DNA from: Prosthecobacter sp.
GTDB taxonomy: Bacteria > Verrucomicrobiota > Verrucomicrobiia > Verrucomicrobiales > Verrucomicrobiaceae
DNA: 6,548 nt
Assembly (NCBI GenBank): GCA_025869455.1
Contig: JAOZVT010000715.1
Location: 1 to 6,548 of the forward strand
Direction: 5' to 3'
Shown: in pieces, positions 1 through 5,674 of the stretch
How the letters are laid out: every line of letters starts with the position of its first letter
Numbering within the stretch: the stretch's first letter is position 1
Notes under the pieces: model-generated
What the model was told of the DNA's origin: nothing
Seen by the model: only the letters and a program-made list of their open reading frames with translations
Databases searched by the model: none
Program-made: the position numbers and the translations under genes

Positions 1-99
1 CATCATGCCATCGTCACCCTTCACGTGATTCCATCCCCATTTGGCAAGCAAAAGGAAGAGGGCGATCAGGCTCAGACGGATGATCAGCGTGCGATTCAT
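1..99 (-). CDS. Partial unidentified membrane-anchored or exported protein (N-terminus only)
   Basis: An ATG at 99-97 opens a reading frame that runs without a stop to the left edge, giving 33 codons; the rest of the gene lies outside the window. The peptide begins MNRTLIIRLS and has one hydrophobic stretch at about residues 5-19, after a basic N-terminus (R3, R8), followed by KWGWNH and an Asp/Gly/Met-rich stretch. This is the pattern of a signal anchor or uncleaved signal sequence, so the protein is probably inner-membrane anchored or exported. The start lies 39 bases after the msrB stop on the same strand, so the two may be co-transcribed. An ATG at 109-107 is in another frame and hits a stop at once. 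No Shine-Dalgarno sequence is visible. The family cannot be named from 33 residues. Confidence 0.55.
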   Translation of the reverse strand, partial: MNRTLIIRLSLIALFLLLAKWGWNHVKGDDGMM

Positions 100-138
100 G
101 ACCGCATAGTAACGGAAGACCTAAGAGTCTGGCAAGTG

Positions 139-741
139 TCAAGGTTTCTGAACCTCGACTCCTGCCTCCTTCGCCACTTCTTCTTTCTTCTTTTCCACAG
201 CCGCGTTGGTCAGTTCCAGCAGTTCGGGGGCTTTTCCGCCTTTTTCCACGTAATTCAAAGCCACACCATTGATGCAAAAGCGGCGTTTTGTGGGCGTGTT
301 GGCAGAGACACTTTCTCCTTCAAACACATGCCCTAAATGGGCTCCACAGCGTTTGCACAGCGTCTCGACACGGCGCATTCCTGCCGAGTGATCGACTCGT
401 TCCAAGACATTTTTAGCCGTGGAAGCATCATAAAAGGAAGGCCAGCCGCAGCCAGAATGAAACTTCTCTTTGGACGTGAAAAGCTCGACTCCACAACAAA
501 TGCAGTAATAAGTGCCTTCGCCTTGTTTTTCGAATTCCTCATAGATCGCGCCATAGGGCCGTTCCGTAGCCGCCTGTCTGGTGACGGCATACTGCTCATC
601 GGTCAGGCGTTTCTTCCAATCCGCTTCAGAGAGGGTGACTTCGGGCTTGATCATTTCAGGGGTAGGTTTGGGTTTGTCTTCCGCGTTTGCGAGGACAGAT
701 AAAGTGGACAAGGCGATCAAAAATAACGTGTTCTTGTTCAT
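139..741 (-). CDS. msrB: Exported peptide-methionine (R)-S-oxide reductase MsrB
   Basis: MsrB reduces the R-epimer of methionine sulfoxide in oxidised proteins back to methionine, using a catalytic cysteine regenerated by thioredoxin-like donors. Counting from the ATG at 741 (200 residues), residues 1-20 form a signal peptide with a likely signal peptidase I site after ANA, so the enzyme should act outside the cytoplasm. The SelR domain covers about 36-166. Visible motifs are the two zinc CxxC pairs C80/C83 and C129/C132, SGCGWPSF with C98 as likely resolving cysteine, GHVF at 137-140, and the active-site RRFCIN with catalytic C156. A charged Lys/Glu-rich tail follows the domain. An in-frame ATG at 777 would add 12 residues (MRASRTFDILYV). 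It has a weak upstream GGAA, but the shorter start gives a more typical signal peptide. The gene lies 61 bases (or 25 from the longer start) after the sigma factor gene on the same strand. Confidence 0.93.
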   Translation of the reverse strand: MNKNTLFLIALSTLSVLANAEDKPKPTPEMIKPEVTLSEADWKKRLTDEQYAVTRQAATERPYGAIYEEFEKQGEGTYYCICCGVELFTSKEKFHSGCGWPSFYDASTAKNVLERVDHSAGMRRVETLCKRCGAHLGHVFEGESVSANTPTKRRFCINGVALNYVEKGGKAPELLELTNAAVEKKKEEVAKEAGVEVQKP

Positions 742-761
742 AACGTATAGGATATCAAACG

Positions 762-776
762 TGCGAGAAGCTCGCA
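762..776. promoter_or_regulatory. Perfect 6-bp inverted repeat (hairpin) in the msrB leader
   Basis: TGCGAG-AAG-CTCGCA is a perfect 6-bp palindrome with a 3-base loop. It lies between the two candidate msrB starts (741 and 777) and about 20 bases upstream of the preferred start. It could be a small leader hairpin or a short operator. No T-run follows on either strand, so it is not a terminator. A regulatory role is only inferred from position. Confidence 0.3.
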
Positions 777-802
777 TGATTGCTTATTCCAACAAAGTTT
801 GA

Positions 803-1540
803 TCAAGAGACACTCTTTCGCAGGTGCTCGAGTTCTTCTTTCGCTGCCGCTGGGTCTTCCACCGTATGCAGGATTTCCTGATGCAAGGCTTCCTGATAAT
901 CACCAAGCATACGCATCAGCGCAGTGCGCAGGGCTCCGTAATTCATGCCCGCTTCTTCGGCCAATTTAGGACCGTCTTCACCCCGCAGACTGCCTCCATC
1001 CATGAGCACCGGGCGCAGCACGTTGAAGAGCTTTTCCTTGCCCCGCGACTGGTAGAGTTCCCCCACTCGATTTAGAGCTGTCCCTAGGAGCGTCAGAGTC
1101 CACTTACGACCATAGATTTGGTCCGGTGTTTCTTGACTGTCGAAGTGCTCATGCTGATACCGCCTTTCGGCCTCAGAGTCTTGGCCTGGGGCTTCTTGGT
1201 GGATGCTGAATTCTTTGCGCCGATGCTTATGCAGACGCTCCCAGCTGATGACAAAGCGCTCCAAACTGACATGCAACATGCAGCGTAGTCGTCCTTTGGA
1301 AGAATCGGCGGAATTAAAGCTCTCATTCCGCAGTAGTTTCATCAGAAAGTCCTGCAAAATGTCATCCGCATCGTGGTGATTGTATCCCCGTCTGCGTAGA
1401 TAGCAGTAAAGTGGGTAACGATACTGATTGATCAATTCATCCAATGCCCGTTGAGCATCCTGAGCATCCCCATGCCGTAAACGAGCGATGAGCGTCCACT
1501 GCGTAGCTGGCAAATGATTTTCTGAAGAGGCTGAGGACAT
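803..1540 (-). CDS. ECF-like sigma-70 family RNA polymerase sigma factor
   Basis: This is an alternative sigma factor of the ECF-like class expanded in Planctomycetes and Verrucomicrobia, which directs core RNA polymerase to a specific promoter set. Counting from the ATG at 1540 (245 residues), the family opening PATQWTLI is at 11-18. Region 2 lies at about 35-72, with the core-binding helix around HDADDILQDFLMKLL, and region 4 at about 190-222 (LAEEAGMNYGALRTALMRML, a helix-turn-helix). The tail EILHTVEDPAAAKEELEHL is also typical. The frame can be extended to a TTG at 1579, adding 13 residues, but these lie before the family opening, so the ATG is preferred. No anti-sigma factor or protein kinase gene, a frequent partner of such factors, is visible beside it. 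MsrB follows on the same strand. Neither candidate start has a Shine-Dalgarno sequence. The target promoters cannot be told from this sequence. Confidence 0.88.
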   Translation of the reverse strand: MSSASSENHLPATQWTLIARLRHGDAQDAQRALDELINQYRYPLYCYLRRRGYNHHDADDILQDFLMKLLRNESFNSADSSKGRLRCMLHVSLERFVISWERLHKHRRKEFSIHQEAPGQDSEAERRYQHEHFDSQETPDQIYGRKWTLTLLGTALNRVGELYQSRGKEKLFNVLRPVLMDGGSLRGEDGPKLAEEAGMNYGALRTALMRMLGDYQEALHQEILHTVEDPAAAKEELEHLRKSVS

Positions 1541-1854
1541 GGCGGGCTTTAAACTAGCCAATACTGTAGCAATACTCAAGCAACTGATCTTTTGAACAAT
1601 ACTGGGGTTCTTAAAATTGAATGTGAAATGCTGATATTCAAAGAATTAAGCCAACGGAGATTTCTAGAACTTTCTTCCTTATTAAACCGGATTCCCCGTT
1701 TCCGCGTGGAGTGCAGGATGAAGGCTCCCGTGGTCCCGCTGCTTTTTTGCAGGCCCGAATTTTTTTCACAAACTGCGCAAGCTCATGAAGTGACACGCAT
1801 CTGGGAGGTGAAAGGCGGCCGCACGCCGCCTGAAAATCTAAGTCACACGTCCTC
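1541..1854. promoter_or_regulatory. Divergent intergenic region between sigma factor and lipase genes
   Basis: About 314 bases without a supported gene separate the divergent starts at 1540 (minus) and 1855 (plus), so promoters for both genes are expected here. The stretch 1590-1690 is clearly AT-richer than the flanking genes. Inside it, TTGAAT (1617-1622) and ATTCAA (1636-1641) form a perfect 6-bp inverted repeat with a 13-base spacer, which could be an operator. A weak plus-strand promoter match is TTAAAA at 1611-1616 and TATTCA at 1635-1640 with an 18-base spacer. The consensus fit is poor, so neither promoter is assigned firmly. Open frames across this region look non-coding: no family motifs and no fitting start. 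Confidence 0.4.
1813..1831 (+). promoter_or_regulatory. GC-rich hairpin in the 5' leader of the lipase gene
   Basis: AGGCGGC (1813-1819) and GCCGCCT (1825-1831) pair perfectly around a 5-base loop, 23 bases before the lipase start codon. Just upstream, GGAGGT at 1804-1809 looks like a strong Shine-Dalgarno sequence but is about 45 bases from the ATG, and an in-frame TGA at 1831-1833 rules out a longer lipase. If transcribed, folding of the hairpin would bring the GGAGGT closer to the start in space. That is speculation; the hairpin itself is seen directly. Confidence 0.35.
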
Positions 1855-3606
1855 ATGAAAACATTCATTCGCACAGCCCTTCAGAATTCGGTTAGCCGAA
1901 TTTTTGCCCAGAGTCTTCTAGCCCTTTCCCTCCTGGGGGCTTCTACCGTCACCCCGGTTTCTGGGCAGACAATCAAGAAATCCACAGTCACAACAAAGCT
2001 CACCCAGATCACCGTTCCTCCACTCACGCCTTCCGTTGATTTTTCATCGAGCGCACGTGCTTCTCGCCCCACTTTGGTGGTGTTCATTCATGGTGGAACT
2101 TCACGTCCTGGCGCAGAGCCGCAGCCTTTTGAGCCTAGGGGTGCACTGAAGCGTCCAGGCACATTAGGCTACTCGCGCTTCTATTTCGACTTTCCCTTTG
2201 TTTCTCGCACCTTAGGGGCCTCCACCGCACTCTTTACCATGACAGGTGGTGCGGGCAGTCGCCTCACAGCGGCAGGTTGGAAAGATTCGTTGATCGCCAA
2301 TATCCGGGCAAACCAGTTCGCGTTTCCCACAGATCCAGCCCCATTGCGTGGTCGCTTCACCGGCACGGCAGGTGCCTTGGTCCGGCTGAATGGTTCCATC
2401 GCCATCGGTCTCATGGCCAAGCAGGCGCTTGATGAGATCCGGGCTCTCCGCACTGAGTTCGAAGCCTATGCCGGGCGCGAGGCTTACATCGTGCTCGTGG
2501 GCCATAGCAAAGGCGGGTTAGTCACTCGTTACCTGCTCAGCGTCCCCACCGGGAACGTGGCCAGTCACGATCTCAGTGCCGCAGATGAAACCTTCCTGCG
2601 TTCTCTTCGGGACGATGTGAAATTTGGCATCACCATCGGCTCTCCCCACACAGGCAGCCCACTGGCTGATTATGGCGATGATTTCCGTCGCGGTATTCAA
2701 AGCACGCAGACCATGGTCAATGCCGTCTGGTCGGCTACCCGCGCAGCCGCTTCCGTCGTGCGGGTTAATCTATCTGCCAACCCTCCTTTCAATCTTGAAA
2801 CGGCGGCACAGATGTACATCGGCAGCGAAGATGACCTGGGGCATTTGACCACCGAGTTTTGGAACACCATGAACAATGGCCCTCTGCATCCCCGCCTGAT
2901 GGTGCGTAGCGATGCTAGCCGCATCCCCCTTTATCTCTATGGTGGCCGTGCGGCAGGAGACGTCTTTTATGGCACTCAGCGTTTCGATATCGGCGGTGGC
3001 CCTTCGGCTGATGCACTGGCCAATGAAAACAATCCAACGCATGTGGGCACCCTGATGACCATGGGCCTGATCGGCCTGGACTATGCCTTACACAATGTGG
3101 TGGATGGTGACTGGGGCCACATCCGCACCGCAGGTGCTTCTAACAAAAACCTCGACATCGTGCGTCGTGCTTATCCCGTGTTTGGTCTGCCCCGCAATCG
3201 CATGTCAAACCCAGGCGAGCGCATGTTCCTCATCGGTAAAGAAGGCATGCCTACCTATTACCTGCGGAATCAGGCTGACCGTGAAACAGATAGTGACGGC
3301 ATGGTCAGCATTGATTCAGCTCTGGGCATCGGACTGTTCACGGGTCCTGTGACTATTGAGGCTTTCCAGGCGATCAATATCCCCATTCCTCAGGTAATGA
3401 TGGAGCCTTGGGAGCGGAATCAAAGCACGGCTGCCAGTGGTCAGGCCTTTGTCGGTGGCGCTTGGTACCGGATGTATAGCGGTGCCTGGAATTTCCAGAA
3501 TCACTCCACCCTAACCAAACGTGCCGAATTAGGTGTAGAACTCCGCCGCGTACTGATGGGGGCCGGACCGAAGGCCAGCCGCACTGGCAATCTGAGCGTC
3601 TGGTAA
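1855..3606 (+). CDS. Secreted alpha/beta-hydrolase, lipase/esterase-like (583 aa)
   Basis: This looks like an exported serine hydrolase of the bacterial lipase / PGAP1-like alpha/beta-hydrolase type, probably cleaving ester bonds in lipids or similar substrates. Residues 1 to about 38 form a signal peptide (basic start, hydrophobic LLALSLLGAS, likely cut near VSG/Q). The fold begins at LVVFIHGG (74-81), where HGG supplies the oxyanion hole. The nucleophile elbow is GHSKGG (216-221) with Ser218. IGSPHTGSPLADY (261-273) is the conserved block following the nucleophile in true lipases. DSDGMVS (479-485) probably carries an acidic or metal-binding residue, and NHST with His550 is the likely catalytic histidine. 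The length exceeds that of simple lipases (about 300 residues), with extra sequence at about 275-470 that I cannot assign. The ATG is the first possible start after an in-frame TGA at 1831. It has no Shine-Dalgarno sequence at normal spacing. The gene is monocistronic, ending at a strong terminator. The substrate is unknown. Confidence 0.82.
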   Translation: MKTFIRTALQNSVSRIFAQSLLALSLLGASTVTPVSGQTIKKSTVTTKLTQITVPPLTPSVDFSSSARASRPTLVVFIHGGTSRPGAEPQPFEPRGALKRPGTLGYSRFYFDFPFVSRTLGASTALFTMTGGAGSRLTAAGWKDSLIANIRANQFAFPTDPAPLRGRFTGTAGALVRLNGSIAIGLMAKQALDEIRALRTEFEAYAGREAYIVLVGHSKGGLVTRYLLSVPTGNVASHDLSAADETFLRSLRDDVKFGITIGSPHTGSPLADYGDDFRRGIQSTQTMVNAVWSATRAAASVVRVNLSANPPFNLETAAQMYIGSEDDLGHLTTEFWNTMNNGPLHPRLMVRSDASRIPLYLYGGRAAGDVFYGTQRFDIGGGPSADALANENNPTHVGTLMTMGLIGLDYALHNVVDGDWGHIRTAGASNKNLDIVRRAYPVFGLPRNRMSNPGERMFLIGKEGMPTYYLRNQADRETDSDGMVSIDSALGIGLFTGPVTIEAFQAINIPIPQVMMEPWERNQSTAASGQAFVGGAWYRMYSGAWNFQNHSTLTKRAELGVELRRVLMGAGPKASRTGNLSVW

Positions 3607-3630
3607 AGGAAAGTCGTGAGGATGACTTCA

Positions 3631-3670
3631 AGCTCTCGCAGCCGAGTGGTTGCGAGAGCTTTTCTTTTTT
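3631..3670 (+). terminator. Intrinsic (rho-independent) terminator of the lipase gene
   Basis: A perfect 10-bp stem, AGCTCTCGCA (3631-3640) and TGCGAGAGCT (3651-3660), encloses a 10-base loop and is followed at once by TTTCTTTTTT (3661-3670). It starts 24 bases after the lipase stop codon. On the minus strand the hairpin is followed by TGAAGTCATC rather than a T-run, so it should mainly stop plus-strand transcription. It also keeps lipase transcripts from reading antisense into the convergent propeller gene. Confidence 0.93.
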
Positions 3671-3679
3671 GGACCCTGC

Positions 3680-5170
3680 CTACTCACCCCGCAGATCATA
3701 ACAAAGGACACGGGTGCCACTTTTCCGGTCCAGGCTTTCAGCCTGTTGATGCACATACAGCAGACCGTGACTCAGTGAGGGAAGGCTCCAGGTATTGAGC
3801 GCGTAAAAAAGCTGCGTGCGGGAGATCTCCTCACAGCCTTCCGGTGTGAGGTTCAGCCAATGCAGGCTACCCGTTTCTCCCAAGCATAAAAAAGCACCAT
3901 CCACCCGCATGAGACTAGCTCGGAGGATGCTCAGTTGAATGGGTTTGCTGCGTCCTAGTACCGTCGCTAAGGTCGCATCTTCCCACTCGATGTTTTTGCT
4001 CCAGGACTCCACCCCGGTATCGGCATTCACGCAGACAAGCCTGGAGTTATTTTCGCGCTCACCATCAATGGCATAAAGATAACCATCATGATAAATCGGC
4101 GTCATCCAGTGTACGCCCAGCTTCTTAGACTGCCAGACTTCTTTGGCTTTAAAGCTCTCATCGTATTCCACCATGACCCCGCCAATGGGGCGGTTTTTGG
4201 GATAACACGTGGTGATAAAGGCGCGGTTTTTTTCAGGCACGACCACGGGGCTGCTGCCTGTGGCCTGAATGTACTCTTCATCGCGCCAGGGGAAGCGGTC
4301 ATGCAGAGTGCCTGTGGTCGGGTCAATGCAGAGCAATCCGCCCACCGCAGGATCACTTTCCCCCGCCGCATAGACCAGCACTTTGGTCTGCCCATGCAAT
4401 TTTGCCGGGATCGGGGAAGCATAGCTGGCCCCCCATTCGTCCTCGACCTTCCACTGGACCGCCCCCGTTTTCAGATCAAATGCGGCCACACTCACACCCT
4501 TGGTCGCTAACTTGGCCGCACGATCTCGGCGCTCTTCAAAGCCATCAAAGGGTTCGGCTTTACCACCCACATTCACAATCACCTTACCCTCCAGAATGAG
4601 GGGGGAAGAACCTGCGCCAAAGAAATCCTGGGGCACATGGTACTCTTTGCTCAGGTCATGACTCCACAGGACTTTGCCCGTCTTTAAATCAAAGGCATGC
4701 AGCAGGGAAGTGACACCCTTGATCACCACCACTCCATCTGCGACGGCGGGACTGCCTCGGGGTCCGTTGCCAAATCCGTAGCGATCCTTGTACTCAATCG
4801 GATAGTCTTGGATCCAGAAGCGCTGGCCCGTTTCCCGGTGTACGCATTCCAGAGTTTCTTTGCCATCCATTGCATGGAAGATGAGGCAGTAGTCACCACT
4901 GATTACCGGAGAGGTGTACCCATCTCCTGTCTTGACCTCCCAGACCAAACTCGGCCCCGTTTCAGGCCATTTTTTCAAAAGATGGGTTTCAGGGGAAGAG
5001 GCGTCGTCATTGGGACCGAGCACCCGTGGCCAATCACTGGTTTTTGCTTCCGCAGCCAGTGCTTTGGGCGCAGCGTGAAAGGTGAGGCGATCAAAGGGCT
5101 GGGCTTCTTGGGCTATAAGGCTCCCAGAAACCAAGCTAAGGCAGAAAAACAGACTCGACGCATGCTTCAT
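3680..5170 (-). CDS. Secreted PQQ-like beta-propeller repeat protein (BamB/quinoprotein-like fold)
   Basis: This is a 496-residue protein with a signal peptide at 1-20 (SLFFCLSLVSGSLIA, cut before QEAQ), so it acts in the periplasm or outside the cell. The mature protein has the opening DWPRVLGPNDDASSPET (46-62), then repeated blades whose strands show the PQQ-type pattern of a DxxTGxxxW turn: FDLKTGKVLWS (160-170), FDLKTGAVQW (231-240), IDPTTGTL (282-289), VNADTGVESW (381-390), plus YTSPVISGDY and SSPLILEGKV type strands. Such proteins are abundant in Verrucomicrobia and Planctomycetes. The fold is shared with BamB and quinoprotein dehydrogenases, but I see no dehydrogenase active-site signature, so enzymatic activity is not supported and a scaffold or binding role is as likely. 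The start lies 23 bases from the divergent lipoprotein gene. The gene is convergent with the lipase gene, 73 bases away. No Shine-Dalgarno sequence is present. Confidence 0.85.
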   Translation of the reverse strand: MKHASSLFFCLSLVSGSLIAQEAQPFDRLTFHAAPKALAAEAKTSDWPRVLGPNDDASSPETHLLKKWPETGPSLVWEVKTGDGYTSPVISGDYCLIFHAMDGKETLECVHRETGQRFWIQDYPIEYKDRYGFGNGPRGSPAVADGVVVIKGVTSLLHAFDLKTGKVLWSHDLSKEYHVPQDFFGAGSSPLILEGKVIVNVGGKAEPFDGFEERRDRAAKLATKGVSVAAFDLKTGAVQWKVEDEWGASYASPIPAKLHGQTKVLVYAAGESDPAVGGLLCIDPTTGTLHDRFPWRDEEYIQATGSSPVVVPEKNRAFITTCYPKNRPIGGVMVEYDESFKAKEVWQSKKLGVHWMTPIYHDGYLYAIDGERENNSRLVCVNADTGVESWSKNIEWEDATLATVLGRSKPIQLSILRASLMRVDGAFLCLGETGSLHWLNLTPEGCEEISRTQLFYALNTWSLPSLSHGLLYVHQQAESLDRKSGTRVLCYDLRGE

Positions 5171-5193
5171 GGCCGCTCAGACTAAAGACCGCC
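5171..5193. promoter_or_regulatory. 23-bp spacer between two divergent start codons
   Basis: Only 23 bases separate the start codons of the propeller gene (minus) and the Dabb lipoprotein gene (plus). Both starts look right because each is followed by a good export signal. The spacer is too short to hold two separate -35/-10 promoters with leaders, so at least one promoter must lie inside the opposite gene. A TATAAG at 5114-5119 on the plus strand, inside the propeller signal-peptide region, is a possible -10 for the lipoprotein gene, but no good -35 precedes it. Confidence 0.4.
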
Positions 5194-5598
5194 ATGCAAA
5201 AAGCTATCGCCATCTTTTCCTTCGCCGTTCTTAGCCTACTTTCCTCCTGCACCAGTTGCCCGATGGGGCATAAAACAACGGCTCAAGGCAAGGTGGAGCA
5301 TGTCGTCCTGATTTGGCTGAAAAAGCCAGGCAATGCCGCAGATCGCGCCACAGTGGTCGCCACCGCAAAGAAACTCCAAGCTGGGATCCCCCAAATCCAG
5401 CACATGAGCGTGGGCCAGCCGCTCCCTAGTGAGCGCTCGGTGGTGGATGATAGCTTCGATGTCGGCATGACCCTGCGTTTTGCCAATCCGGCGGACTTGA
5501 GCGCCTATGAAAAGCATCCGGTGCATGTCAAAGCGGTGGCAGACACCCTGAAGCCGCTCGCTGCCAAACTGCTCGTTTATGACATCGTGACCGAGTAA
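5194..5598 (+). CDS. Dabb-domain (stress responsive alpha/beta-barrel) lipoprotein
   Basis: This is a 134-residue protein with a lipoprotein signal peptide: a short basic start, a hydrophobic core and the lipobox LSSC with Cys19 as the lipidated residue, so it should be membrane-anchored on the outside of the cytoplasmic membrane or in the outer membrane. Residues about 34-131 match the Dabb ferredoxin-like fold: VEHVVLIWLKK (34-44, first strand), the central VVDDSFDVGMTLRF (83-96), then the helix DLSAYEKHPVHVKAV (101-115) with the family's YxxHPxH signature, and the closing strand LLVYDIV (126-132). Dabb domains usually dimerise into a barrel. Some members are plant stress proteins or polyketide cyclases, but in bacteria the function is mostly unknown, and no specific reaction can be assigned. 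It is divergent from the propeller gene and 76 bases upstream of the methyltransferase gene on the same strand. No clear terminator lies between those two, so co-transcription is possible. Confidence 0.87.
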   Translation: MQKAIAIFSFAVLSLLSSCTSCPMGHKTTAQGKVEHVVLIWLKKPGNAADRATVVATAKKLQAGIPQIQHMSVGQPLPSERSVVDDSFDVGMTLRFANPADLSAYEKHPVHVKAVADTLKPLAAKLLVYDIVTE

Positions 5599-5674
5599 TC
5601 GCGGAGTTCAGGATAAATCGTTATTTTCTCTCAAAACCCTTGCGGGCAGGGCATCAGCATTTCATCACTGCGCC

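Noticed and set aside
337..702. 121-codon plus-strand open frame opposite msrB
   Set aside because: It lies fully antisense to the zinc and catalytic motifs of MsrB, which fix the coding strand.
1541..1579. TTG start for the sigma factor, adding 13 residues
   Set aside because: The added residues lie before the conserved opening of the family and the ATG at 1540 is a better codon; there is no ribosome binding site favouring TTG.
1738..1752. CTGC-TTTTTT-GCAG as a terminator in the intergenic region
   Set aside because: The stem is only 4 bp and the T-run sits in the loop, not after the stem.
1592..1858. 88-codon plus-strand open frame in the divergent intergenic region
   Set aside because: It has no recognisable motif or upstream initiation signal, starts in the AT-rich promoter region and runs into the lipase start; it looks like chance.
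3611..3679. Bidirectional terminator shared by the convergent lipase and propeller genes
   Set aside because: The T-run exists only on the plus strand; on the minus strand the hairpin is followed by mixed sequence, so termination of the propeller gene by it is not supported.
4088..4510. 140-codon plus-strand open frame inside the propeller gene
   Set aside because: It is antisense to a well-supported coding region, has no family motifs or export signal, and its composition follows from the opposite strand.
4697..5185. 162-codon plus-strand open frame opposite the propeller N-terminus
   Set aside because: It overlaps the signal peptide and first blades of the real gene on the other strand and shows no recognisable motif.
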